From Doryteuthis pealeii (Eukaryota > Mollusca > Cephalopoda > Myopsida > Loliginidae): a stretch of DNA of 64,000 nucleotides. The notes below the pieces were generated by a model. It was given only the letters and a program-made list of their open reading frames with translations. It had not been told where the DNA came from and searched no databases. A program made the position numbers and the translations under genes. Each line of letters opens with the position of its first letter. Positions within the stretch are counted from its first letter, which is position 1. Positions 1-10,878 of this stretch are shown here, piece by piece. The stretch lies in NCBI GenBank assembly GCA_023376005.1, contig CM042180.1, forward strand, positions 43,441,566-43,505,565, given 5' to 3'.

Positions 1-720
1 TCTTTCTTTCTTCTTCTCTTTCTTTCTTCTTCTCTTCTTCTCTTCTTCTTTTCTCCTCTTCTTTCTTTCTTCTTCTTCCTTCTTCTTCTTCTTCTTTTCT
101 TTTTCTTCTTTCTTTTTTTCTTTCTTTCTTTCTTCTTCTTCTTCTTCTTCTTCTTCTTCTTCTTCTTTACTGCTTTTCTCCTTTTTTCTTTCTTCTTTCT
201 TTTCTTTCTTTCTTCTTTTTCTTCTTCTTCTTCTTTCTTCTTCTTCTTTCTTCTTCTTCTTCTTTTCTTTTCTGCTTCTTTCTTTTTCTTCTTCTTCTTC
301 CTTCTTCCTTCTCTTCTTTACTCTTCTTCTTTCTCTTCTTTCTTTTTTCTTTCTTCTTTCTTCTTCTTCTTCTTCTTCTTCTTCTTCTTCTTTACTGCTT
401 CTTCTTTTTCTCCTTCTTTTTCTTCTTTCTTCTTTCTTCTTCTTCTTCTTCTCTTCTTTCTTTCTTTCTTTCTTTTCTTTTCTTCTTTTTTTTTTCTTTT
501 TTTTCCTTCCTTCTTCTTCTTCTTCTTTTCCTTTCTTTTTTTTTTTTTTCTTCTTCTTTCTTTCTTCTCTTCTTCTTCTTCTTCTTCTTCTTTTCTTTTC
601 TCTTCTTCTTTCTTTCTTTCTCTTTCCTTCTTCTTTTCTTTCTTTCTTTTTCTTCTTCTTTCTTCTTTCTTTTTTCTTTTTTTTCTTCTTTCTTTTCTTT
701 TTTTCTTTCTTTCTTTCTTT
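1..720. repeat. polypyrimidine (TTC/CTTT)n microsatellite tract
   Basis: Almost pure C/T on the plus strand, with runs of TTC, CTTT and TCTTC and only rare G or A (for example ttactgctt near 167 and 393). The tract continues beyond the window's left edge. No gene content. Confidence 0.97.
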
Positions 721-900
721 AGTTATTGTTCTTCATCATCATCATCATCATCATCATCATGTTATTTTAATTGTTGTTGTTGTTGTTGTTGTTGTTCCTC
801 TTCTTCTTATTATTATTATTATTAGTAGTAGTAGTGTAGTATTACTAGTAGTTGTAGTAGTATTAGTAGTAAAGTAGTAGTAGTTGTAGTAGTACCTTAT
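721..900. repeat. compound trinucleotide microsatellite
   Basis: Consecutive short arrays of TCA, TTG, TTA and GTA triplets directly follow the pyrimidine tract. They look like a mutating mosaic array. Confidence 0.95.
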
Positions 901-1910
901 TGCTTGTTATTTTTATTATTTTTTTTTTTCCTTTCTTTTTATTGTAATATTTCTTATTGCTGTTCTGATTTTTCAATTCCCTCCTGTCCTTCAATCTCCA
1001 CTCTCACCTTTAATCCTTTTTTTAAATCAGAATTAATCAAACCCTTTTGATTTTATTTTATTTTTGTTTGTTCTCGGTGATTTCCAAGAAAGTCTTGTTG
1101 AAATTCACTTTAGTCAGTACAAATTAACACTAACAGACTCTAATAATAATAAGGGTCAGAAGTTATCAGCCCTAATCCATTTATTGTACGGGTGAGTTAA
1201 TTGCCCTTTGATCTATTAATTTCAGTCATTTTAAATAAATAAAACACCCCGTGTTATGAAAAGCAGTCGTAATGTGTTGCCTCGTTAATCCAATGGAAGG
1301 TATCTCAATTGGAATATGTCTCAATGAATAACTGCGCTTGCTAAATACAAAAAGGTATGTTAAATTCCCAACAAGTCTAGCCATTTGAAACATTCACCAA
1401 TGAAGAGGTACAATGTTTTGTTTAATTCTCCGGTCATATTTTTCTCAAATTTAATTCCTTTTGAAAACTAACTTTCTCCCTGATCACAACCATCTACTCA
1501 GAGCTCAATTGGTGACCCAACAGATCACATTTATTGCTAGTATATATGTAAAGATGAAAATGTTTTAAAAAACATCAATATATTAAGATTAAAGACCATT
1601 TGGAAAGAAGGAAGTAAAAATGTTTTCGCTGCTATATTTTTGGAATTCTGTCTCAAATTTGTAATGGCGTTGCACATGGGTGGTGTATTGGAGTTTGATC
1701 GTCTCCAACGGGGTCTGGCTGGCTGAGGGGTATTATGTTGAAGGCCCGAAACCCCCCTATGAAGCCAGTCAATAACATAACTGACGACGCTACCCTGTTG
1801 CTGTGTAGTCTGGCGTATTTCGAACACGAATTCTATCCCAATTTGTAAAACGAAAAAGAAATATCATGTTTCCTTCCAACGGCTTTTAATTTGTAAATAC
1901 ATTCTTTTTT
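901..1910. other. AT-rich stretch without a recognisable gene
   Basis: Looks like single-copy DNA. The only open frame (1537-1827, minus, 96 codons) shows no domain I recognise. A GC-richer patch at about 1660-1830 could be part of an unidentified repeat, but I see no second copy here. Confidence 0.5.
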
Positions 1911-2498
1911 TCCCCCATGTTCCTTCTTTCTTTTCTTTCTTTCTTTCTTCTTTTCTTTCTTTCTTTTTTATTCTATGTCTCTTCTTTCTTTCGTTTTATT
2001 TCTTTCTTTCTTTTACCCCATGTTCTTTTTTCTTTCTTTTCTTTCTTTTCAATCTGTCTATTTATTATTCACAATATTTCTTTCTTTCTCTCTTTCGTCT
2101 TTATTCCCCATGTCTTCTTTTTTTCTTTTTTTTCTTATCTTTTTTTCTTTTTTCTTTCTTCATTTATTTTTTCATTTCCCCCATGGTCCTTCTTCTTTCT
2201 TTTTTCTCTTTCTTTTCTTTCTTTCTTTCTCAATACCCCCATATCCTTCTTTTCTTTCTTTCTTTCTTTCTTTCTTATGTCTTCTTTCTTTCTTTCTTTC
2301 TTTTTCTTCTCTTTCTTTTTTTCCCATGTCCTCCTGCTGTCTTTCTTTTTTTCGTATTGTCTCCAATGTCATTTCTTTCTTTTTCCTTTTGTCTTTTTTT
2401 TCTTTTGTGATTTTCTTTTTTTTTTTTTTCTTTTTTTCTCTTATCTTTCTTTCTTCTTTTTTCTTTCTTTTGCTTTCTCCTTTCCTCTTTCTCTTCTT
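1911..2498. repeat. pyrimidine minisatellite with recurring ccccatg
   Basis: A CTTT-rich tract in which a ccccatg-like motif returns every 60-100 bp (about 1913, 2014, 2107, 2177, 2234, 2324). This suggests a decayed longer tandem unit. It runs into an assembly gap. The Phe/Ser-rich open frames here are only translated microsatellite. Confidence 0.9.
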
Positions 2499-2598
2499 NN
2501 NNNNNNNNNNNNNNNNNNNNNNNNNNNNNNNNNNNNNNNNNNNNNNNNNNNNNNNNNNNNNNNNNNNNNNNNNNNNNNNNNNNNNNNNNNNNNNNNNN
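2499..2598. other. assembly gap (100 N)
   Basis: Exactly 100 unknown bases, a typical scaffold gap of arbitrary size, at the end of the pyrimidine minisatellite. Confidence 0.99.
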
Positions 2599-5500
2599 TC
2601 CTTCCCTTTATTGATAAAATATTAGATCTGTATAAATTAAAAGATTATTACTCACATCTAGGCACCTGCCAGAAACTCATCACATGTAAGTACGATCTTA
2701 AAGATAATTCCATTCACACAGTATTGAGGTTTTAACGTCATACCGAAGACACTAAACACGCTAAGTACCTCCCTTCTAGAACATATATATATGTTACCGC
2801 TAATCTCTTCCGCAAAGGCGGATGTGAGTTTATGATCAACATCACTGGATCACAGGACAATACAATAATATTTCTATAAGGCCAGGTGGATCGTTTCATA
2901 AACAGGGAATTATTTCATGATATAGTTAATTCAATGAGTTTTTCCCTCTCTTACTTCCTTAAGCTACGCACCCGGTTGCCTAAAACCGTATTTGGATAAT
3001 TAATCTTATAAGTATTATATAAATTGCCCATAGTTATTGCTTCCATTATAATATAATATATATATATATATCACTAATTAATTACATCTCTTATATATCA
3101 TATTATATATAATTGACTTAGGTAATAAGGAGAATGATATGAGTGAATATTATCATATACCTTTCCAAAAGGTATGCGCTAAGATGAATTAATGTCACAA
3201 TTTACCTAACGTTTGTCACCAACATACGCACATTTGAAACAATCACGGGTACATAGAGCAGAAACCACGAGGCGATTCACGTTAAACACTGCTAACATCT
3301 GACGCATTGAATTAGACTTTAGAACCATTACAACACCAATATTTACCAAATCTGTTAATACGATCCTTGTTCTAAACAAAGAAACATAATCAAAGAAAAT
3401 ATCATTATGTAAGCTAAAAATGGTCTCTTTAGATGAGGCTTGCCAAATAAGACATAGCTACTTAAGTCTTTAGTGAGTGGCAAAGCATTAAAGAAACTAA
3501 AAAGGTGTTTTGAGGAGAGCCATTAACACTCGGATTTATTTAGATGCAGAAAAAGAGAGGAGTTTCGTTGTCTATTGGTGTTGAGTCCGTAGAAAAGCTT
3601 TTCACAGATTAGTTTTGTTTTCTTCACAGAGCAATGGGGAAAAAATTACTTAAGTAAAACGAATCTCTCTATCAAACAACGCGAGTTTCTTATATTTTTT
3701 TAGTTTCTTTAATGACTTCGCAACTAAGGCCAAACTATATACTACTGGTATCCTGGGATCTGGAGGGAACCTGCCTAACTATTACCACTGCCCTGATACA
3801 CTAGTAAAACTCTCTTAGAGGTAACCGTCGATCCACCACAACGAAGCACAAAAAAATACAAAAGAAAGTGACAAAAATAGAAGAGTGTAGTAAGCCACAA
3901 TTCATGACGAACCTGCATAAGGCTTATTGATAAATAAATAGAAATTTGAAACTTTATATTCACTAACAAAGGATATATTATTGCACGCTTCCTTAATCAT
4001 TCAGAAACATAAATTGTGGTTGCGACCCCTAAAATGTCCTGGGAAAAAATTTTTGAAATTTCTTCTAAAAACCTGAATATAAATTTTTTTAATAACTAAT
4101 ATTTTTTCTAAAAACTTCCTCGAAATTATCTACCTCTCATTATTAATAGCTAAAGCTGAGATTATCAACTTTCTTTTCCCTAAATAGGATTTTTTCGCTA
4201 TTTAATGTTATTGTGACACAACATTTATACTTAGATATTACTTTGGTTTTAGAAAGTACTCATTGTTTTGACAACAAAATCGGACCGTTTAGTTGGTTTT
4301 AATAAATTAGCCGCGTAAGAAATTGGGTTACCAGCAAATTAAAAGTCAAACAACAGACCAATCCCTGTCTAAAATCATAGCTGACGCTCTTGTCCCCATT
4401 AATTGGGGTTGGGCTGTGTGTCAGTTATATGTGGTGAGATAGAGCCAGATTTGACAAGCATGTGAGAGCTCTCATACTTCACAATTAAAGCAAGCGCGAA
4501 GGAGCAGGGTGGCTCAGAGAATGCCACTCTCACCTCCGGGGGTGGTAGTTCCTCCACATATCCAACTTTCCTTCTCAGCGTAGAATACCCAACTTTTGGG
4601 ATCTGTTGAAATCAGTTGGATTCCCATGACGTGCTTGAGAAAGTCTGCTCCTCTCTTCCGCCTCTCACCCCTGGGCTCTCTCTTTCAGTTATTCGCTCTC
4701 TCTCTCTGGTTTATCGAATCTCTTCGGTCTTCCTATCTCTCTATTTTCATCTCTCTTGACAAGACATATTTTGTTACACTGAATGAACTATACTACGAGT
4801 GATAGATTTAAGAGATAAATTTATTTTGATTTCTTATCAAATATGTAAATAAAAGTATTTACTACGACTTGACTTCTAGAAGCGATAGTTTTTTTTTTAG
4901 GTCTAGGTCTTCGCAATAATACTAGTTTATAAACTAACAGATCCACTATTGAATTTAAATATTTTTGCTGAATTGGGTTACCGTGTTATTTTATGAAGGG
5001 GATTAAGGTATGTTTATTATTATAGATATGTATATGCGTTTATAGTGTGCTGTTAATATTAAATAGTATTATAATAATTGGATACTCTAATGCAATATAT
5101 GGAGAGAGTAAACAGTGATCCTACCTATAACAGTTGGGACAATATTTGAGTAATTGTTAAGTATTTGAATGCTACTTTATTAAGGAAGACAGTTGTTTGT
5201 GCTCGTAGTATTATAAAGTCCTACTATATACACTATTACTTAAGAATTTCCATCTAATTATCTACCAGAAAATGGTCGTAATATTGGGAGATCAAATTTA
5301 TTATTTATAATGTATATGTTATTAATTATATAGTCAATGAAAGTGATCAACTCTCTGTCGAAGTCACGCATATTTCAAGATGTTGTATAGTGGTAATCTT
5401 CAGGTTAATCTGGCCACATGATGTTGAAATAATCAAAGTTGGTTGGTTTTGATGGATGCTAATGAACTCACTACTGTAAGGTAGATAACAATAATTTTAT

Positions 5501-5882
5501 GTTAATCGGATTTATCAATAGAGAATAGATGCTTCAGCAGAGATTGTCTAAGCTACGATATTATCTTGAGCGGTTACAGAGTAGAAGAGATAGTAGTTAC
5601 CACTCTCGCTGGAGAGAGGATCTCATACAGGGTGTTGAAATTCGAAGTAGGTTAGCTGCACATTGTAGGACCTATTATATATAGAATAATAGGTGTAGCT
5701 CTATCTCATATAAACTATATGTATATTAGCCAAGGATCCTAGTTTCTTTTATTTGTGTAATATTTATACGAATTAGACACTCTATATCTCTTTATTAAAT
5801 ATACTTCTTAACATTAACTAGCGACATGTGTTATCTTCATTGATTACGTAAAAGGGGATTCACCGGTAAGTCATCTTTTTCC

Positions 5883-5885
<3 letters not shown>
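2599..5885. other. AT-rich stretch without a recognisable gene
   Basis: No open frame with a known motif and no obvious repeat except short (TA)n patches near 3055 and 3105. A more GC-rich patch at about 4480-4620 might be a repeat fragment but has no second copy in the window. Confidence 0.5.
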
Positions 5886-5925
<40 letters not shown>

Positions 5926-5941
5926 TATATATATATATATA
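5886..5941. repeat. (TA)n tract, left border of the PLE dimer
   Basis: About 56 bp of nearly perfect TA with one break. It directly abuts the left arm of the PLE inverted repeat. Another (TA)n tract lies outside the right arm. Confidence 0.97.
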
Positions 5942-5967
5942 CCTTTTTTTAAGCGGGTGTTATAAAA

Positions 5968-6009
5968 ATTCCAACTTCAGTTTCTTGCCGGAGCAATTCT
6001 TCAGGGAAT
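5968..6009 (-). ncRNA. type I hammerhead ribozyme (left PLE arm)
   Basis: Minus strand, 5' to 3': stem I strand auucc (6009-6005), core CUGAAGA (6004-5998), a hairpin with stem uugc/gcaa and loop uccg, GAAA (5984-5981), a 3-bp stem III (acu/agu, loop ga), the H17 position (U, 5973), then ggaau (5972-5968) closing stem I with 5 bp. All core bases are present, so this copy could be active. It sits in the PLE 3' region downstream of the GIY-YIG pseudogene. Confidence 0.88.
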
Positions 6010-6069
6010 AATCACTTCTTCTAGTCATCCACTCTTATTAACATCCCGGTTGTATCCATTCTCAAGTAC

Positions 6070-6472
6070 GTGGGTGTACCACCCTACGTAATCCATGGCT
6101 CAGTCTATGTTTATTTAAATGTCTACATTTTTTGTTAACTCAGATCGCGAGTTCAATATCTTCCCTGGGTCTCTGCATTCTGCTATTTTTAGTTTCTCAT
6201 TTAAACACAGCATACAGGGGTTTTCGTTTCCTTTATGCGAAGGTGTCCTTTTTATTATTCTCCACTCTACTCCTGCCTCTCTACCATTCTTTTCTTTTAC
6301 TTCCCACACATATTTTGCAAGTGTGGTTGTTTCACTCTATCTTCTGTCCCTAAATGATAGCTTATGCTGTGCCATCCTATGCTTTACAGGTTGCTGGGTG
6401 GCCCCTACATATATCTTTTTTTTTCTTTTGTGGTTGGTGATTTTACTACTGCCTCAAATACTACGTCAGTCA
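6070..6472 (-). pseudogene. PLE GIY-YIG endonuclease, C-terminal part, frameshifted
   Basis: Read on the minus strand from about 6472, the translation gives EAVVKSP, then a KKRYM stretch replacing the usual YIG. After a frameshift comes GATQQPVKHRMAQHKLSF, then after a second shift LAKYVWEVKEKN, RIIKRTP, PCMLCLNEKL and NSRSELTKN. This order (YxG, HKxSF, W-x-I-x-K, CxxC-x-EK, N-x-RSEL) is that of the nuclease domain at the C-terminus of Penelope-like polyproteins. Two frameshifts make it non-functional. The domain's start lies across the inserted repeat at 7377-7462. Confidence 0.85.
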
Positions 6473-7362
6473 CTCAATGTTTTTGGTTTGTTTTGTTTTA
6501 CGGCATATCAACCTCAGTGGGTCATTTAATGCCAATAAAGTTTTGAAATAAATCAATTCTTAATGGATAATACAATTTTTTTGTGAGATTTCATTTCTTT
6601 TCTTTTTTTCTATTCTAAATCATTTTGTTTTTATGTTCCGTTTTTTAAAATTCATCTTGAGGATGTATTTGGAGTTTTTCTCATCTATTATTAGACTCCT
6701 TTGAAATATCAAGTTAATATGATTATTCTATAAGTTATTAGAGAAGATAAAATTTGTCTCTTACCTTTGTAATATCTGTTGAGAATAGGTGTTGGTTTGG
6801 TTTGGTTTGTTTTACGGCATATCAACCTCAGTGTGTCATTTAATGCCTATAAGGTTTTGAAATAAATCAATTCTTAATGGATAATACAATTTTTTTCATG
6901 AATACATTTTTCTATTTAACCCATAGATGGGACTCTAACAGGTACTACCACTCCGGGTCAGAGTGGACCAGGGAGCAATGGTGATGAAGAGGTGCTCCAT
7001 ATTCTCTAAACCTCCAGAACTGGAACCTCACCATCAGATAGAGTTTAACGTCATTCCCAGGACATGTAGACCCGCAGCCACCGCCTTCTAGCACCCATAT
7101 GATAAAAAGGGGTTGAGGCTTGCTATAAGGGCAATAGGGTTGGGAAAATCATATAGGTGCTAGGGCTTGACGTGACCAGCCGATTGATCGGAGGGGGCCT
7201 CTCCGACCGCCCGTCTAGCCCAAGATAGGGCCAAAGTGGAGTATTGAATGTCATGAACTGCGCATCCACCTGGGCTCTATCCTTAAGCATCACGGGTCGT
7301 CATCCACGGTAAACAGGTGGCTCCATTGGGGGAGTCTTACCCCTCTGCAGAGGTGCAGTCGG
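6473..7362 (-). mobile_element. 890-bp interspersed repeat R1 inserted in the PLE
   Basis: The insertion is bounded by the same 14 bp, tactacgtcagtca, at 6459-6472 and 7363-7376, a clear target-site duplication. On the minus strand its 5' part begins with accgactgcacctct and its 3' tail contains gccgtaaaac. The tail block occurs twice (6483-6583 and 6784-6897), separated by a 200-bp segment also found at 17690-17805. Related copies lie on the plus strand at 19015-19400 and 20225-20790. There is no coding capacity. A non-autonomous retroposon fits best, but I cannot name the family. Confidence 0.85.
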
Positions 7363-7376
7363 TACTACGTCAGTCA

Positions 7377-7462
7377 ATAAACATTTTCCTTGTACTGGGC
7401 AGATTTGGGACCTGCAATTACAAGTTGGTTCTTTCTTGTTTTTGCTTTGTTCTTTTTCTAAC
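7377..7462 (-). pseudogene. PLE nuclease, upstream cysteine segment
   Basis: The minus strand reads KEPTCNCRSQ, ICPVQGKC, then LLTDVVFEAVV, which continues into the fragment beyond the insertion. The CNC and CPxxGxC cysteines just before the GIY-YIG core are characteristic of Penelope-like nucleases. Joining across the duplicated target site keeps the reading frame here, so the insertion split an element that was still readable at this point. A stop codon appears about 40 codons upstream. Confidence 0.82.
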
Positions 7463-7635
7463 AACTTTTATTGTCATTGTTAATTATTCTACTTATATTG
7501 CTCGTGCAATTGTAGCTTACATTTTGGTTGTTTTTGTTAAAAAGCTTTCTCAGCCAGGGAGACACAGAGAAGTTTTTTTTCGAATGGATACAGTCGGGAT
7601 GTTAATAAGAGTAGATGACTGAAAAAAAAGTGATT

Positions 7636-7677
7636 ATTCCCTGATGAATTGCTCCGGCATGAAACTGAAGTTGGAAT
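7636..7677 (+). ncRNA. type I hammerhead ribozyme (right PLE arm)
   Basis: Stem I auucc (7636-7640), CUGAUGA (7641-7647), a weak stem II around a ucc loop, GAAA (7661-7664), stem III acu/agu, H17 U at 7672, and ggaau (7673-7677) closing stem I. It is the inverted counterpart of the motif at 5968-6009. N7 differs (U instead of A) and one stem II base has changed, so stem II is weaker. Confidence 0.82.
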
Positions 7678-7797
7678 TTTTATAACACTCGCTTTTAAAA
7701 AAAAACGTATATTTAGATCTTTTTATTGAGCACTCTTTAACTCGATTTTATTAACCCAGAAGTAAATTTATTTACTTCGTGGATTGGCAAATATCCG

Positions 7798-7798
<1 letters not shown>

Positions 7799-7852
<54 letters not shown>
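7799..7852. repeat. (TA)n tract, right of the PLE dimer
   Basis: About 54 bp of pure TA beyond the right arm, balancing the tract at 5886-5941. Confidence 0.97.
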
Positions 7853-7855
<3 letters not shown>

Positions 7856-8218
7856 CAAACAATATTTGCCAATATTAAATAATTTGGACGCTCAAAGATT
7901 AAGAAACTCCTTTCCTATTTAACCAAACCAAAATTATTCAAAATAATATTTTAAAATGACAAAAAGGATTTGAATCTTTGATGACTAAAAAAACGACTGC
8001 CCAAGTCTTCCTTTTAAAAAAGTAAAACGACCCCATTAACCAAAATGATTTTTTTTCTTTTTTAATCAGCCAAAAGTAAATTGATGAAGTTCCTTCTACG
8101 GTGAACTCTCTTCGATCGGAAAATTGGTTTGGATTACTTCCAAGAAGACAGGAAGCAACTGCTCTTTGGAAAACTCCCGCCAAATTCGTCAAGAATTTTA
8201 ACTGATGGGAATTATTCT
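7853..8218. other. AT-rich stretch without a recognisable gene
   Basis: An 84-codon minus frame (7938-8192) crosses this stretch, but it is low in complexity and matches no motif I know. Confidence 0.4.
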
Positions 8219-8798
8219 TGGCAAACTTCCGGTCGATTAATAATCACGTGATGACAACCGTATTTCATGGGCGTTATCTCGGAATTCAAAAGATGAACAT
8301 GCAATGCGCTAAATCGGTTATCGATCCTCTTTGGGGATGAACGATGTTGACTGAATATTTCATGTCAGCTATTTCTGTGAAGCTGAGACCAGTGAGAATT
8401 GGCTGAAGGGTATTTTATTAACCCTAGCGTGGCTGTCGTCAGAGTTTTCAATCAATTAAAAGCATGTTGGTCTGTTTGTCTTGTCATATCTGTCACTCCG
8501 AAAATCGATATCCTGTATTAATCCTCTTTGGGGATGATCAATGTTTACAGAATATTGATATTAATAATAAATCGTTGATAACAATAATAACGTAGATGGG
8601 AAAAAAATCAAGCGGCCTGACGCCTAAAAGTTAAGCAAGGCACGGAGAGGGGTGAGACGGAGAGAGGAATAGCCTCGACAGCAAAGAGAGCCAGAAAGAG
8701 AGAAAAAAGACAGCAGTCAGAGAAAGTGTCAAAATTTGTGTGCAGTTAATGCACCAAAGATTATCACGCAGGGATTGGCCTGCACAGCCATATGCAGA

Positions 8799-8861
<63 letters not shown>

Positions 8862-8960
8862 CACTACGCCATCGTCCTTAGTGGACGGAAAGATGCCAAC
8901 ATCAACATTAATCATTAAAGTAATTATCTTTATTTAATAATTTGGTTGCACACAATTATA
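8219..8960 (+). mobile_element. LINE 3' end with decayed zinc-finger tail, copy 1
   Basis: Contains segments shared with 10700-10878, 11381-11765 and 12320-12985: the gatgaacatgcaatgcgcta block, a purine-rich ggcacggagagg block, and a frame reading FVCS-stop-CTKDYHAGIGLHSHMQ. That last string resembles the C2H2-like finger ending many animal LINE polyproteins (CxxC...GLxSHxR). A stop falls inside the finger. A (TA)n tract at 8803-8859 interrupts the tail. The family assignment is inferred from the finger only. Confidence 0.6.
8803..8859. repeat. (TA)n tract
   Basis: About 57 bp of TA inside a LINE tail. It creates the two Tyr-Ile open frames here, which are not genes. Confidence 0.97.
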
Positions 8961-9095
8961 TGGTTTAAAGTAACTAATAAACAAATGAATTTCGTCACCT
9001 CAGCTAAATAATGGACCATTTCGTTATTATCATAAGGAAATAAAATTTTTGCTAAAAAAATTGCCCTGCATCTTATACATCGTAGGTGAAGTTTG

Positions 9096-9101
<6 letters not shown>

Positions 9102-9137
<36 letters not shown>
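9102..9137. repeat. (ATT)n microsatellite
   Basis: Twelve ATT repeats. Similar runs terminate LINE tails elsewhere in the window (43977-44036). Confidence 0.95.
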
Positions 9138-9138
<1 letters not shown>

Positions 9139-9534
9139 TCCTGCTATTGAGATGTCTTGTGTATGCTTATTGCTTGCCTGTACTGCCAAAATGCTTTTAT
9201 ACAGCTATGTTTCTGCTTGTGTAATGCACAGCTAGACTGTTTTCAACAATATATGCTTAAATACACTAAAAACATTTTTTTCCTGAATCTGACCTGCTGA
9301 AATGGGGGGGGGGGTGTCTTATATGCCCGTGCGACTTATATGCCGTCAAATACGGTAATCTAGACCTTGAGGTGTTAAGTTTAAAATATGGTCTCCAACG
9401 ATAATCTTAACAAAACGTATTCGGCATTAAATAACCCAAGGGTTGGCATGCCGTAAAATACAACCAACCAGCCATCAAATATTTTGTAATATCTTTAAAA
9501 CTACTATAAATAATATGATAAAAACTAGCAACAG

Positions 9535-10010
9535 AAAACACCCTCCGGGCGTCGTAAAAATAATTTTTGAAAGACATTGCCTGAGAGGGTGGGAGTTAAA
9601 AATTTAATGCCAGAGGGTTTATATCATAAGTAAGACAAATCCTCATATTTATTAAAGGAGTAAAAAAAACAAAAACCAATTTGAAATGAAAACTGAGCCC
9701 CGTCCCTCTCAAATAAAATGTTGCGTGCATGTAATAATCAAACAATTATTTTGAATATTTTCCACATCAATTTTACACAAAATCGTAGGTATTTATTTAT
9801 TTGTAAACTTTTTAGTTAACTTCTTGTTACTGTAAAAAAAAGGGACGAGAGTAAAAAACAATTTTTAAAATTGCTTACTCAAATTGTGGGTGTATATAGC
9901 ATAAGAATATTGTGACGTAAGCTGTGACGTATAGCTAGGACGTAGTTTTTGTTACAGGCAGAAATACAGACAATCTCCATTATAAATAGATAATACTATA
10001 AACAATATAA
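9535..10010 (+). repeat. interspersed repeat R4, copy 1
   Basis: Shares its start (the gtcgtaaaaataa region, attgcctgag, ggtgggagt) and end (gacgtaagc, tagtttttgttaca, aatctccattat) with copies at 26250-26625 (+), 36043-36310 (-) and 23546-23610 (+, 3' end only). It is non-coding. Three of the four copies abut (TA)n. Family unknown. Confidence 0.7.
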
Positions 10011-10163
10011 TCAAATTATTGTAAAAACCTAAAAACAATACACCGTATTTGACGGCATATACGGAAAGGTGCCAACATGAACAGCTCTTGATCATTGAAG
10101 TAATTATCTTTATTTAATAATAATCATTTGGTTGCGCACAATTATATGGTTTAAAGTAACTAA

Positions 10164-10685
10164 TGTTGTATATTGAAGATATTTAAAAGAAGGTGAAAAC
10201 GGAAATAGGGTCTTCCGGTTGGATCGAGGCGGGGAGAAGACGAAAAGAGTAACAAAGGACTTTTTCCGGGTAAAGCGAACAAAGAAGGATGGATAACATT
10301 AAGTTCGGAAATAGATTTGTCCGCTGAAAGATAACAAAAGAAAACGCGTAGGCGTTTGATATATATAAAAAGTGAGTCAGACAGGAGACAGCGGCCGGAC
10401 CTCACCAACGCTAGTCATCCCAGCAGCAGTAGTAGTCATTGTCAACCCTCGGTCATTTCATTGTCAACGCTCGCCGCCAACCACGTACAGCTGATGAGAG
10501 ACATAAAGTCAAAACCTCTACTATACCCATGTGTTGTAGATTTCATTAAACGACAACTACATATATCGTCTAGGGTTAGTGACGATACCCGCTACGTATG
10601 CAGATACACGATTTAGCAGCGTGAATTTGAAGCCGCTATATAACATATAGATATTTAGTGCCGGTAAAGAAGGCGCTATGCAACA
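10164..10685 (+). mobile_element. solo LTR, family LTR1, with 4-bp target duplication
   Basis: Begins tgttgtata and ends tatgcaaca, a TG...CA terminus with short inverted ends. It is flanked by ctaa on both sides (10160-10163 and 10686-10689). The 522-bp copy resembles sequences at 36498-37077 and 39613-40138, sharing tatttagtgcc and gaaggcgctatgcaaca at the end. No internal retrotransposon sequence is attached, so recombination between two LTRs probably left this copy. Confidence 0.8.
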
Positions 10686-10699
10686 CTAATAATCATCTT

Positions 10700-10878
10700 T
10701 AATAACCAACAACAATAATAGATGCAAAAATCGAGCGGTCTGGTGCCTTAACGTTAAGCAAGGCACGGAGAAGTGTGAGGCAGAGAGGAGAGCAGCCTCG
10801 ACATCAAAGAGAGCCAGAAAGAGAGAAAAAAGACAGCAGTCAACGAAAGCATCAGAATTCGTGTGCAGTTAGTGCACC
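10700..10878 (+). mobile_element. LINE zinc-finger tail fragment, copy 2
   Basis: Repeats the purine-rich block (aaggcacggagaag) and the start of the finger region (gtgtgcagttagtgcacc) of the 8219 copy. It is cut off where an LTR2 copy begins at 10879. Confidence 0.6.

Larger units (their letters stand above)
5943..7712 (-). mobile_element. Penelope-like element, head-to-head inverted dimer
   Basis: Two arms of about 125 bp, 5943-6065 and 7583-7712, are inverted copies of each other, and each carries a hammerhead ribozyme. Inside the left copy the minus strand encodes the end of a GIY-YIG nuclease typical of Penelope-like retroelements. PLEs are known to carry type I hammerheads and to leave 5'-truncated, often inverted, copies. 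Both 3' ends point outwards; the left meets (TA)n directly and the right has a (TA)n about 85 bp further on. An unrelated 890-bp repeat is inserted at 6473-7362. The element is dead: frameshifts break the nuclease and no reverse transcriptase domain remains. Confidence 0.85.

Noticed and set aside
1917..2735. 272-codon Phe/Ser/Leu-rich open frame
   Set aside because: It is translated CTTT microsatellite running through the N gap; no signal, motif or codon pattern of a gene.
10492..10516. CTGATGA ... GTC AAAAC inside the LTR1 copy, hammerhead-like
   Set aside because: G12 is A, no stem I pairs, and the homologous LTR at 36498 lacks CTGA. Most likely chance.
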